Positions 1-6,762 of a stretch of DNA of 48,545 nucleotides are shown piece after piece. Position numbers and translations under genes: made by a program. The notes below the pieces were generated by a model that did not search any database, was not told where the DNA came from, and saw only the letters and a list, made by a program, of their open reading frames with translations. Numbering within the stretch: the stretch's first letter is position 1; every line of letters starts with the position of its first letter. The stretch is from Candidatus Saccharimonadales bacterium (GTDB taxonomy: Bacteria > Patescibacteriota > Saccharimonadia > Saccharimonadales > UBA10212), in the NCBI GenBank assembly GCA_025450575.1, contig JANWHE010000025.1, positions 1-48,545 of the forward strand, in the 5' to 3' direction.

Positions 1-428
1 CTGCGGAACATGATTATCAATATGAAGGCGATAGCCACCACCGGCAGCACGCCGGTCAGCAACCCGTACCACAAGCCGCTGTTATTGGAAGCCGGCTTAT
101 TGACTATCGTCGACTTACCCTGTTTCAGCCCCTGCTCATAAATGCTGGAGCCCGCTTCTTTATAAGACTTTTCAGTAGGCTGGCTCTGGCCTTTGGGGGT
201 TATATCCAGCTCTTGGTCACCAGTGACGGTTATCTGGCTGATCCTACCGTTATTAGCATCAGAAATGACCTGCGAAAAGGGAACGGTTTTGAGCTGGCTG
301 GGAGTATTGACGGCAGCATATATTATCAGACCGAACAGAATAAGTAAGATTACGAAACCGGCATTCTTGAAGTGGTTTCGGCCTCCATCACCTCTGCGTC
401 CGCCCATGCGGAATGGTTTTTTCTCCAT
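1..428 (-). CDS. ftsH: ATP-dependent zinc metalloprotease FtsH, N-terminal fragment
   Basis: Runs off the left edge, so the ORF track misses it. Reading the minus strand from the ATG at 428 gives a basic glycine/arginine-rich N-terminus (MEKKPFRMGGRRGDGGRNHF), one membrane helix (FVILLILFGLIIYAA), a periplasmic segment containing VPFSQVISDANNGRI, and a second helix (LLTGVLPVVAIAFILIIMF) just before the cut. That is the FtsH topology. FtsH is a hexameric membrane AAA+ protease for quality control of membrane proteins. The ATPase and HEXXH protease domains lie outside the window. It sits 26 bases downstream of tilS on the same strand, a common bacterial pairing (tilS-ftsH). Confidence 0.85.
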   Translation of the reverse strand, partial: MEKKPFRMGGRRGDGGRNHFKNAGFVILLILFGLIIYAAVNTPSQLKTVPFSQVISDANNGRISQITVTGDQELDITPKGQSQPTEKSYKEAGSSIYEQGLKQGKSTIVNKPASNNSGLWYGLLTGVLPVVAIAFILIIMFR

Positions 429-454
429 ACCCCAATATTATATCATCTGTTGCG

Positions 455-1345
455 TCACCTTAGCGGCCGGGGCTCAAAGCGGGCAGTCTTTTGGCCGATT
501 TGAAGGCTAAGATTCTTTTTTATGTGATGCCTGGAGTTGCTTTTAGCGGTTCGCAGCGCGACGTTAAGACGATCGATAGTCCGTTTATCGAAGTCCCGCA
601 GATCATTTTGGCGGAGCCAGTGGATTAGGACTTCATTGCCTAATTCGGCCGGCAGCGCGCTGAATTTGGATCTGTCGATCAAACGGCTGCGCCGGAGCAA
701 GGGTGAGAGCCGGGCTAGCTCGTCGTCGATTTCGGCTCCGCGTTCGGTGATGTTCTTCAGGTTATCTAAAAATTCCCGCCTTTGCTCGACGCTCATTTTA
801 GATACCAGCTTATGGCGCACGTAATTACGCAGATAATCCTGGTTGTCGTTGGTTGGGTCATCCCGCCACTGCAATTTACTTTTTTTGGCGTAGCTTGAAA
901 TTTCTTTTTTTGAGTAAGGTAAAAGCGGACGCAGAACGTTCTTATTGCTCGAGATGGCCGCTATGCCGCGGCGACCGGTACCGCGCAGCAGGTTGATAAT
1001 CGCCGTTTCAATCAGGTCGTCCTGATGGTGAGCGGTGATGAGGGCGCCCGCGCCGTATTTGGCCCGCACCATGTTCAGAAATTCATAGCGGGCCCGGCGG
1101 GCGGTTTCCTCGCTGGTGCCGGCGCCCAGCTCGCCACGGCCGGCTTCGAACGGCAAGCCTAAGACGGCCGCCGCGCCGGCTACCAGCTTTTCGTCTTCGC
1201 CGCTATCAGGCCGGATACCGTGGTTAAAATGCGCTACCACTAAGCTAATTTCCGGCAAATTACTTAACAAGTCAAATAATACCATGGAGTCCACGCCGCC
1301 GCTGACAGCCAGGATGTATCGGCCCTTTGGAATCTTCATGTCCAT
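455..1345 (-). CDS. tilS: tRNA(Ile)-lysidine synthase TilS
   Basis: 296 residues. The PP-loop ATP pyrophosphatase motif SGGVDS lies at about residues 15-20, followed by AHFNHGIRPDS and AHHQDDLIETAIINLLRGTGRRG, diagnostic of the TilS N-type domain. The protein is shorter than E. coli TilS (about 430) and lacks most of the C-terminal domain, as in many compact bacteria. TilS converts C34 of tRNA-Ile2(CAU) to lysidine so that it reads AUA; a candidate substrate tRNA is encoded at 14196-14271. The start could instead be the ATG at 1339 (MKIPKGRY). Downstream neighbour is ftsH. Confidence 0.93.
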   Translation of the reverse strand: MDMKIPKGRYILAVSGGVDSMVLFDLLSNLPEISLVVAHFNHGIRPDSGEDEKLVAGAAAVLGLPFEAGRGELGAGTSEETARRARYEFLNMVRAKYGAGALITAHHQDDLIETAIINLLRGTGRRGIAAISSNKNVLRPLLPYSKKEISSYAKKSKLQWRDDPTNDNQDYLRNYVRHKLVSKMSVEQRREFLDNLKNITERGAEIDDELARLSPLLRRSRLIDRSKFSALPAELGNEVLIHWLRQNDLRDFDKRTIDRLNVALRTAKSNSRHHIKKNLSLQIGQKTARFEPRPLR

Positions 1346-1456
1346 ATCTGGTATAAATCTTAGCAGTATTGTCCATTTCGGCCGATAGATGTAAGTTATT
1401 TAACTTTAAAATCGACGGCTAATGATTTAATTAGTGTTAACTAATAGGAGAACGTT

Positions 1457-1708
1457 ATGCAGCCAATAGACGAACCGAACGACGAAGAACGCCAGGAAAA
1501 ATTACCAGGCGATTATTCCACGCCGTTCTCTCCTCCCGGCGGCATCAACGACACCACCGACGATACCCATCCGGACAGCGATACCGACGTGGACGTTCAG
1601 GAACACTATGATGCCGGTATTGCCGCGGCATCGGGCGCCGACGATCCCGGCAACCGCGGCGTCTTAGGCTATACTCCTCCCGATGATGACGAAGACGACG
1701 AAGAATAG
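1457..1708 (+). CDS. Small acidic hypothetical protein (83 aa)
   Basis: Not recognised. The ORF has a good Shine-Dalgarno site (AGGAGA, 7 bases before ATG) and is very rich in Asp, Glu, Pro and Gly, ending PDDDEDDEE. There is no signal peptide or membrane segment, so it is probably a disordered cytoplasmic protein. It ends 1 base from the convergent DUF2127 gene and is divergent from tilS. The ribosome site and acidic composition make it a likely gene; its function is unknown. Confidence 0.7.
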   Translation: MQPIDEPNDEERQEKLPGDYSTPFSPPGGINDTTDDTHPDSDTDVDVQEHYDAGIAAASGADDPGNRGVLGYTPPDDDEDDEE

Positions 1709-1709
1709 T

Positions 1710-2231
1710 TCAGGCTGAGTGTAATCTATTCCGGTGGTTACGGTACTCGCGCTGCGTCAGATAAATTATCAGAAGGTCAAAGACCGTTAATAAGAACAGG
1801 CTGACTGAGAACTTGACCCAGGCCAATCGATAAATCTGATATATCGCGAACAATCCGACAACCGTGATTAACGCCAGATAAGCCCAGATCCGGTCATGCA
1901 GTACCTGCCAGACCAGTACTATTTTTACGATGCCTTGGGCTAAGAGGTAGATCGCGCCGAAAATCAGCGCTTTTCCAGTCAGACTGTGGGCGGTTTTAAG
2001 AATATGATTGGCCAGCCAGTCGTGCGGGTCAGACGACAGTTCGCTCTGGGTCAGCCAGCGGGCAAAATGATTTATCTCGGCGGGATTTACCAGCAGCAAC
2101 AAGATTCCGCCTAGTGTCTCCAGCACGCCGTCCAGCCCCTTTATATAAAGACTGTACCTAAAGGCCTTATCGGTCGCCGTCCGGGGATGTTCCGCCGGAT
2201 TATAGTCAGTGGATCTTTGTGCTTTTCCCAT
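1710..2231 (-). CDS. DUF2127-like integral membrane protein
   Basis: 173 residues with about four hydrophobic helices: near 30-48 (LDGVLETLGGILLLLVNP), 88-112, 117-135 and 140-158. The opening YIKGLDGVLETLGGILLLL and the helix with LLAQGIVKIVLVWQVL fit the DUF2127 family of small membrane proteins of unknown function. The ATG lies only six bases after the CCA end of tRNA-Met on the same strand, so it is probably cotranscribed with the tRNA and left with almost no leader after tRNA 3' processing. No Shine-Dalgarno site is available. Confidence 0.75.
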   Translation of the reverse strand: MGKAQRSTDYNPAEHPRTATDKAFRYSLYIKGLDGVLETLGGILLLLVNPAEINHFARWLTQSELSSDPHDWLANHILKTAHSLTGKALIFGAIYLLAQGIVKIVLVWQVLHDRIWAYLALITVVGLFAIYQIYRLAWVKFSVSLFLLTVFDLLIIYLTQREYRNHRNRLHSA

Positions 2232-2237
2232 AAATTC

Positions 2238-2314
2238 TGGTAGCAGGGGCGAGATTTGAACTCGCGACCCCAGGCTTATGAGTCCTGTGCTCTAACCAAC
2301 TGAGCTACCCTGCC
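2238..2314 (-). tRNA. tRNA-Met(CAU), elongator type
   Basis: 77 bases including an encoded CCA. The cloverleaf reads GGCAGGG acceptor, D arm GCTC/GAGC, anticodon loop CTCATAA, T loop TTCAAAT, acceptor CCCTGCT, A73, CCA. D-stem pair C11:G24 and the paired acceptor mark an elongator rather than initiator. G1-U72 is also seen in Gram-positive elongator tRNA-Met, which favours Met over Ile2. The last anticodon-stem pair is an A31-G39 mismatch. An Ile2 identity cannot be fully excluded. Confidence 0.9.
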
Positions 2315-2322
2315 GTAAAAAG

Positions 2323-2352
2323 AACAGATGTAATTATATCATTACATCTGTT
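2323..2352 (-). terminator. Intrinsic terminator between a small transcript and tRNA-Met
   Basis: Perfect 12-bp inverted repeat AACAGATGTAAT / ATTACATCTGTT with a 6-base loop. On the minus strand it is followed by CTTTTT, eight bases before the tRNA-Met 5' end. It would stop the minus-strand transcript carrying the 26-residue ORF. Confidence 0.7.
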
Positions 2353-2374
2353 AATTAGGGACACTGGACTGGAG

Positions 2375-2455
2375 TCAGGCGTCCAGCAGTACCTCGTCGA
2401 CGGCCAGAATCTCCTCATTGGTCGTCGGAAGCAATATATAAGATAATTGCGGCAT
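2375..2455 (-). CDS. Putative 26-residue small protein
   Basis: Below the ORF-track cut-off. The reading frame begins MPQLSYILLPTTNEEILAVD and ends VLLDA. It is preceded by AAGGA about 10 bases before ATG and by a consensus-like promoter (TTGACA, 18 bp, TTTAAT), and is followed by a strong intrinsic terminator, so every part of a transcription unit is present. The peptide is acidic with a hydrophobic face and no signal peptide. It resembles no family I know. Alternatively the transcript is a non-coding RNA and the ORF is incidental. Confidence 0.4.
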   Translation of the reverse strand: MPQLSYILLPTTNEEILAVDEVLLDA

Positions 2456-2494
2456 CTAAAGTTTTTCCTTTTTGTTTTTGTTAACCTGCTTAAG

Positions 2495-2524
2495 ATTAAA
2501 CGTTAACGGACATAGGCTTGTCAA
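2495..2524 (-). promoter_or_regulatory. Sigma70-type promoter for the 26-aa unit
   Basis: On the minus strand TTGACA (2524-2519), an 18-base spacer, then TTTAAT (2500-2495). The predicted start is near 2488, about 33 bases before the 26-aa ORF. It faces away from the RRM gene. Confidence 0.55.
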
Positions 2525-2677
2525 ATAATTTCGATTGCTTTTTTACCGTATAAGTGGTTAACTTGCGATGTTAGGAGCTTATCTGTTCTTGGTGAGAATG
2601 TTCGGCCCTTGGTGCAAGAGTTCTAATACCAGACCAGTAAGGGTCGTACCTAGTAAGAATTAATAAGGAACTAATAC

Positions 2678-2950
2678 ATGTACAAAGTTTTTGTAGGTGG
2701 TCTGCCATTCAGCACCACCGATGACGAACTGCGCGAACTTTTTGCCGCCCACGGCAAAGTGGCTTCCGCCAACGTTGTCCGCGACCGCGAGAGCGGCCGC
2801 AGCAAGGGCTTCGGATTCGTCGAATTCGAAGACACCGAAGAAGGCAAAGCCGCCGAAAAGGCCCTTAACGGGTCTGATCTTGGTGGCCGCACGATTTCGG
2901 TCGCCGAGGCTCGTCCTAAAGAGGACCGCCCGCGCACTAACAACTGGTAA
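2678..2950 (+). CDS. RRM-domain RNA-binding protein
   Basis: 90 residues forming a single RNA recognition motif: RNP2 is VFVGGLPF (residues 4-11) and RNP1 is KGFGFVEF (43-50). The short C-terminal tail is basic (RPKEDRPRTNNW). Small single-RRM proteins of this kind occur in cyanobacteria and several other bacteria and bind single-stranded RNA, often in stress or cold responses. Start is supported by AAGGAA ten bases upstream. The 220-base upstream region contains no other plus-strand ORF, and a strong terminator follows. Confidence 0.93.
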   Translation: MYKVFVGGLPFSTTDDELRELFAAHGKVASANVVRDRESGRSKGFGFVEFEDTEEGKAAEKALNGSDLGGRTISVAEARPKEDRPRTNNW

Positions 2951-2965
2951 GTCCGGTCTTGTTAT

Positions 2966-2993
2966 AAAAAACTCCCGTTCTCGGGAGTTTTTT
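2966..2993. terminator. Bidirectional intrinsic terminator
   Basis: Stem ACTCCCG / CGGGAGT with loop TTCT, flanked by an A-run on the left and a T-run on the right. It serves both the RRM gene (+) and the HxlR regulator (-), whose stop codon overlaps its right edge. Confidence 0.9.
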
Positions 2994-3327
2994 ATTTATG
3001 ATACTTATCGCCCCAGGCGGCCATGCTCTTCAACGTCGGTAATAGGTCGCGGCCCTTGGTGGTCAGCGTATACTCCACCCGCGGCGGCACTTCGGCGAAC
3101 GACTTCTTCGTAATAAGCCCGCAGTGCTCCATGTCGTCCAACCTTTGCGATAAGGTGCGGGGGCTGATGCCTTTCAGAGCCTGTTCTAAAGTGGAAAAGC
3201 GGGCGCAGCCTTCTGATAGCTCTTTGACGATCAAAGCCGTCCACTTATTGCCTAAAATGGCTAAAGCCGCGGCTACGCAGCCCGGCCGGTTCTCGATTTC
3301 AGTATCGGTTAAAACTTTCGCTTGCAT
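2992..3327 (-). CDS. HxlR-family winged-helix regulator
   Basis: From the ATG at 3327 the protein is about 111 residues: MQAKVLTDTEIENRPGC, then AILGNKWTALIVKEL, FSTLEQALKGISPRTLSQRL (recognition helix), LITKKSFAEVPPRVEYTLT (wing) and KGRDLLPTL. This is the HxlR/MarR-like layout including the single conserved N-terminal Cys that senses thiol or electrophile stress in relatives. The longer TTG start of the ORF track (3372) would run through the promoter and operator, so it is rejected. Divergent from the LUD-domain gene, which it probably regulates together with itself. Confidence 0.88.
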   Translation of the reverse strand: MQAKVLTDTEIENRPGCVAAALAILGNKWTALIVKELSEGCARFSTLEQALKGISPRTLSQRLDDMEHCGLITKKSFAEVPPRVEYTLTTKGRDLLPTLKSMAAWGDKYHK

Positions 3328-3344
3328 AGTTACTTTACTTAATA

Positions 3345-3366
3345 TACTATTGGAAGTATTAATACT
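3345..3366. promoter_or_regulatory. Putative HxlR operator between divergent genes
   Basis: Contains TACT-N6-AGTA (3345-3358), similar to the TACT-N7-AGTA sites of YodB/HypR-type HxlR proteins, and overlaps a perfect palindrome AGTATTAATACT (3355-3366). It lies in the AT-rich gap between the HxlR start and the LUD gene ribosome site. Assignment is inferred from position and symmetry. Confidence 0.45.
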
Positions 3367-3394
3367 ATACAAATAATAGCATCAGGAGGGATAG

Positions 3395-4045
3395 ATGTCC
3401 AACGCAACTACAACACCAGGCCAAGCCATGGCCGCAAGTACTAAATACTCGCAGCCGGCCAGCGAGGCGCGGATCGTAAAAACTAAGGACGCGCTGCAAG
3501 CTAACGGTTTCAACGTGCTAGTGGTCGATAATCTCGACCAGCTTAAGGATGAGGTCTTAAAACTTATCCCGGAAAAATCCGAGGTCTTTACCGCTACGTC
3601 GCGCACGGTTGACGCGGCTGGCCTGACCGAGATCCTGAATTCCGACAAATATAAGTCTGTCCGAGACATGTTCATGCCGCTATATGGCCAGCCCGACAAG
3701 CAGAACGAGATGAAGCGTATCGGGTCAGCCTCGGACTACGCTATCGGGAGTGTCCACGCCATCACCGAAGACGGACAAGTGCTGATAGCTTCGGCTTCCG
3801 GCAGCCAGCTGCCTAACTATGTTTACGGCGCCCAGCACTTTATCTGGGCTGTCGGCTCGCAGAAACTGGTTAAAGATTTAAACGATGCCTTTGATCGGCT
3901 GGAAACTTATACTTTCCCGCTGGAAGACGAGCGCGCCCAAGAAGCTTACGGCGCCCATTCGTCCATCAATAAGATCCTGGTTTACCGTAAAGAAACCCAG
4001 GGCCGCGGCACGGTCATAATCATCCGCGAACCGGTCGGTTTCTAA
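3395..4045 (+). CDS. LUD-domain protein (LutC/DUF162-like)
   Basis: 216 residues. Motifs such as FTATSRTVDAAGL, DYAIGSVHAITEDGQVLIASASGSQLPNY and AQHFIWAVGSQKLVKDLNDA match the LUD (DUF162) domain found in LutC/YkgG proteins linked to lactate oxidation. Here it is solitary, with no LutA or LutB partner in the window, so a redox role distinct from lactate use is possible. Strong Shine-Dalgarno AGGAGGG five bases before ATG. Divergent from the HxlR gene, which points to induction by oxidative or electrophilic stress. Its stop overlaps the convergent next gene by four bases. Confidence 0.85.
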   Translation: MSNATTTPGQAMAASTKYSQPASEARIVKTKDALQANGFNVLVVDNLDQLKDEVLKLIPEKSEVFTATSRTVDAAGLTEILNSDKYKSVRDMFMPLYGQPDKQNEMKRIGSASDYAIGSVHAITEDGQVLIASASGSQLPNYVYGAQHFIWAVGSQKLVKDLNDAFDRLETYTFPLEDERAQEAYGAHSSINKILVYRKETQGRGTVIIIREPVGF

Positions 4046-4221
4046 GATTTCTCGGACGGAACTTTGGCGCCCTTTTTGCGGGCTTTGGACAAGCCGATAG
4101 CTATCGCTTGCTTTTGACTGGTAACCTTCCGACCGGTGCGTCCGCTGGTCAGCTTGCCTTTTTTGCGCTGGCGCTGAGCCTTTTCTACTTCCTTCTGAGC
4201 CATAGCTCCATATTTTGCCAT
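4042..4221 (-). CDS. Small basic DUF6496-like protein
   Basis: 59 residues from the ATG at 4221 (MAKYGAMAQKEVEKAQRQRK), then KLTSGRTGRKVTSQKQAIAIGLSKARKKGAKVP. The segment GRKVTSQKQAIAIGLSKARKKGAKVP is typical of the DUF6496 family of small basic proteins. The internal start is chosen because AGGAGGGG lies five bases before it; the ORF-track start seven codons upstream would place that site inside the gene. About a third of residues are Lys or Arg, which suggests nucleic-acid binding, but no function is established. Confidence 0.75.
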   Translation of the reverse strand: MAKYGAMAQKEVEKAQRQRKKGKLTSGRTGRKVTSQKQAIAIGLSKARKKGAKVPSEKS

Positions 4222-4280
4222 ACCACCCCTCCTCTTATCCAAGTTCAGGATAGCTCCCTGATGCCAGACGTGTATGTAAG

Positions 4281-4691
4281 CTACTTAACGACAATGGTGC
4301 CGCGCATCGAGGGGTGGATGCTGCAGTGGTATTGGAACGACCCGGTCTTTTCGAAGGTGAAGCTATAGCTTTGACCAGGGGCTATATCGCCGCTATTGGG
4401 ACCGCCGACATTACTAAGATCATCAACTACCGTATGGGTGATACTGTCATTGTTAGTCCAGGTTACGCTGCCGCCTTTGGCGATAGTTATCTGCGACGGC
4501 GTGAACATCATGTTATGAATGTTAATCTTGCCTTCCGCGGCCTGGTTAGAATTTGTTGTATTGCTTTGGCTGGAATTATTATTGCCACTGCCTGTCGAAG
4601 GGTTCGGGTTAGAGTTTTTACTTCCGAAAACCAGCCAGCCGCCGACCGCCAGAACTATAACTATCACAATCGCTATAAATGTCTTGATCAT
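4281..4691 (-). CDS. Membrane-anchored cupredoxin (plastocyanin-like)
   Basis: 136 residues: an N-terminal hydrophobic anchor (about 3-22), a Ser/Asn/Thr-rich linker (24-52), then a cupredoxin fold. The type-1 copper ligands are visible: H86 (THTVVDD), C123, H126 and M129 (YHCSIHPSM). It is probably an outward-facing electron carrier or copper-binding protein. No partner oxidase or copper enzyme is nearby. A ribosome site (GAGGAGA) supports the start. It stands alone between convergent and divergent neighbours. Confidence 0.92.
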   Translation of the reverse strand: MIKTFIAIVIVIVLAVGGWLVFGSKNSNPNPSTGSGNNNSSQSNTTNSNQAAEGKINIHNMMFTPSQITIAKGGSVTWTNNDSITHTVVDDLSNVGGPNSGDIAPGQSYSFTFEKTGSFQYHCSIHPSMRGTIVVK

Positions 4692-4772
4692 AGCTGTCTC
4701 CTCTTTATATTCCTGATACTACCACTCCCACCATTAATTACCAGTTAAACAACTTACAGAAAATAGCTTACG

Positions 4773-4799
4773 TTGACTTTTTATAGTACCTTGTATAAC
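4773..4799 (+). promoter_or_regulatory. Promoter of padR-pspC operon
   Basis: TTGACT, 15-base spacer, TATAAC. The -10 box ends ten bases before the PadR ATG and no Shine-Dalgarno site intervenes, so the message would have a leader of only a few bases. Confidence 0.5.
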
Positions 4800-4809
4800 C
4801 TAGTATTGT

Positions 4810-5145
4810 ATGAACGATAATACCGCCGAGACCCAGATGCGCAAAGGCATGCTCGTTTATTGCGTCCTGCTTCTATGCAAAGACGGCAAGGTCTATACTA
4901 GCGAACTTATCCGCGCCCTGCACGGCGCCGAGCTGATTGTCGTAGAAGGGACACTATATCCCTTGCTGAACCGCTTAGCCAAAGACGGCTTGCTGGCCTA
5001 TGAATGGCAGGAAAGCGAACAGGGGCCGCCACGCAAATACTATTGGCTGACCGCTGAAGGCACCGAATTACTAAACGATTTACGCAACACGTACCACAAA
5101 CTGCACGCATCGATAACCTCGCTAGAGAAAGGAGCCAAAAAATGA
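4810..5145 (+). CDS. PadR-family transcriptional regulator
   Basis: 111 residues. The winged-helix core is QMRKGMLVYCVLLLCKDGKVYTSELIRAL, then VVEGTLYPLLNRLAKDGLLAYEW, GPPRKYYWLTAEGTELLNDL. The phrase EGTLYPLLNRLAKDGL is the PadR recognition helix, and a short helical tail serves dimerisation. PadR proteins usually repress a neighbouring membrane or efflux gene. Its stop overlaps the start of the PspC gene (ATGA), so the two are translationally coupled, as is typical of PadR/PspC pairs. There is no ribosome site, consistent with a leaderless or near-leaderless message. Confidence 0.92.
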   Translation: MNDNTAETQMRKGMLVYCVLLLCKDGKVYTSELIRALHGAELIVVEGTLYPLLNRLAKDGLLAYEWQESEQGPPRKYYWLTAEGTELLNDLRNTYHKLHASITSLEKGAKK

Positions 5146-6434
5146 ACGAAGTAACTAAAATCCACTTGGGCCGGCAGGCTCTTAACATATCGGTAGCTGC
5201 CCATAAATCCTTGCGCGCCTACATAGACGCCATAGCCAAGCAGGTCGGCGACGAGGATGTTGTAGAAGAGGTAGAACTGCGCATGGCCGAGCTGCTGGCC
5301 GAACGCGGCGTAAGCGGCGATAAGGTCATCTTAGTCAAAGACGTGGACTATCTAAAAAAGCAGTTGGGCGACCCTAAGGACTTTAAAGAAAGCGAAGAAG
5401 ACGCGTCGACCGCGAACGGCGGAGCGACGGACGCCAAGAGGCTGTTCCGCGATACCGATAACGCCATGATAGCCGGCGTAGCCGCCGGGCTGGCCAAGTA
5501 TTTTGGGATAGACGTGTTACTTATAAGAATCCTGTTTATCGTGGGGACCTTCGCCTGGGGCGGCGGCATACTGCTCTACATCGCCCTGTGGCTGCTGGTG
5601 CCGGAAGCCAGGACCTCCAGCGAAAAACTGCAGATGGCCGGTCGGTCGGTGACTGTGGGCAACCTAAAGGAAGTAGTGGGACGCGCCGACGTCAAGGGCG
5701 CGGCTCAGCGAGCTAATAATTCCATCGCCGGGCCTATCAATACTTTTTTCAGTCTGCTCGTGAAAGTGATTGGCATCGGCTTTATCTTGGCCGGACTGGC
5801 GGCTATATTCGGGCTGATCGCCATGACTACATATCTGCTGCTGCACACCGGCAACTTGGTCCAAGACAATCTGTTCCCCGTCGGATTCCGGGAGCATCTT
5901 CTACTGGATATCGGGGTGGCGGTGGCTACCCTGATCTCCATATTCATCGTGCTGTTCGGCCTGGCTATATTTAAGCGCCGGTGGCCCATCCGCACCTGGA
6001 TAACCGGCTTGCTGGTCGGCCTGCTATTCATCGGTCTGGCGGCCGGCGGAGCTCTGGCTGCCGATACGGTACCGCAGGTCCGCGACCGCTACGATGCCAG
6101 CCTGCATACCGTGACCCGTGCTCTGCCGGCCTTCACTCACGTGACAGTTGAAGGGGAAAGTGCGGAAGTGGAATTTCGATACGCTCCGACTTATTCAGCC
6201 AGTCTACAATACTATGGCGATACCGACCCCTCTAAGATCAAAACGACTGTGATCGACGGTAATTTAGTCATAGACTCGCAAAGTTTTGACTGGCACAAGT
6301 ACTGTGGCGCGGCCATATGCTTACCCAACGACTTCGATATGCACCTAACGATTTATTCGCCCAATGAGCCCGGGCTGGATTTCACGGGCCAAAGTAAAGC
6401 GATCTTCATGGGCCCGCACTATCCTGGCCTATAG
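5142..6434 (+). CDS. PspC-domain membrane protein
   Basis: 430 residues. The N-terminal 90 resemble the small cytoplasmic region found before PspC domains (VEEVELRMAELLAERG). The PspC domain is at about 98-155: RLFRDTDNAMIAGVAAGLAKYFGIDVLLIRILFIV, then two helices and LLVPEAR. Three or four more helices follow (about 205-305), then an outward-facing C-terminal domain (LPAFTHVTVEGESAEVEFRY) resembling the beta-sheet DUF4097/DUF2807 repeats. PspC proteins sense envelope stress. Cotranscribed with padR, with a GGAG ribosome site inside the padR end. Confidence 0.88.
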   Translation: MNEVTKIHLGRQALNISVAAHKSLRAYIDAIAKQVGDEDVVEEVELRMAELLAERGVSGDKVILVKDVDYLKKQLGDPKDFKESEEDASTANGGATDAKRLFRDTDNAMIAGVAAGLAKYFGIDVLLIRILFIVGTFAWGGGILLYIALWLLVPEARTSSEKLQMAGRSVTVGNLKEVVGRADVKGAAQRANNSIAGPINTFFSLLVKVIGIGFILAGLAAIFGLIAMTTYLLLHTGNLVQDNLFPVGFREHLLLDIGVAVATLISIFIVLFGLAIFKRRWPIRTWITGLLVGLLFIGLAAGGALAADTVPQVRDRYDASLHTVTRALPAFTHVTVEGESAEVEFRYAPTYSASLQYYGDTDPSKIKTTVIDGNLVIDSQSFDWHKYCGAAICLPNDFDMHLTIYSPNEPGLDFTGQSKAIFMGPHYPGL

Positions 6435-6489
6435 ATGGCTAACAGATTGACAAAACCGCTTTAACAGATTAGAATAACTAACTGCTCAT

Positions 6490-6595
6490 CCCTTTTGATA
6501 TGGTTTAAGGGAAAGGTAGTAGACACGGTTTCGCTTTAGCGAAATTCGGCTTGGCCGAAAGTGTCGTTGAAGGAAAACCGTAGGTTGTCCTTCAA
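6490..6595 (+). ncRNA. Putative structured RNA upstream of tRNA-fMet
   Basis: A 328-base gap between PspC and the xylanase holds no ORF, but contains stacked perfect hairpins: CCCTT/AAGGG (6490-6511); TTTCGC-TTTA-GCGAAA (6529-6544); TTCGGC-TTG-GCCGAA (6545-6559), the last two enclosed by GACAC/GTGTC (6522-6526, 6561-6565) as a three-way junction; then TTGAAGGA/TCCTTCAA (6567-6595) extended by AACC/GGTT. tRNA-fMet begins six bases later. It may be a tRNA leader, an independent RNA, or a folded DNA element; I do not recognise a known family. Confidence 0.45.
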
Positions 6596-6601
6596 AATTG
6601 T

Positions 6602-6676
6602 CGCGGGGTAGAGCAGTGGCAGCTCGCGTGGCTCATAACCACGAGGTCGCCGGTTCGAGTCCGGCCCCCGCTACCA
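6602..6676 (+). tRNA. Initiator tRNA-fMet(CAU)
   Basis: 75 bases including encoded CCA. Acceptor CGCGGGG / CCCCGCT leaves position 1-72 unpaired (C-U), the initiator hallmark; D-stem pair is A11:U24, again initiator type. Anticodon loop is CTCATAA and the T loop TTCGAGT. The anticodon stem is CGTGG/CCACG, so pair 29:41 is U:A rather than G:C of the usual GGG/CCC run. The D loop is short (AGTGGCA). Confidence 0.96.
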
Positions 6677-6690
6677 AGTCTGAATAACAG

Positions 6691-6727
6691 ATACGGATTG
6701 GCAAAATAGTCAATCCGTATTTTTATT
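6691..6727 (+). terminator. Terminator of tRNA-fMet
   Basis: Stem ATACGGATTG / CAATCCGTAT with a 10-base loop followed by TTTTATT, 14 bases after the tRNA end. Confidence 0.9.
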
Positions 6728-6762
6728 CCACTCCTGTTATTTGGATTCTAGTCGTGTTTGGT

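Noticed and set aside
3328-3372. 15-residue N-terminal extension of the HxlR regulator
   Set aside because: TTG start inside the divergent promoter; protein homology begins at the internal ATG.
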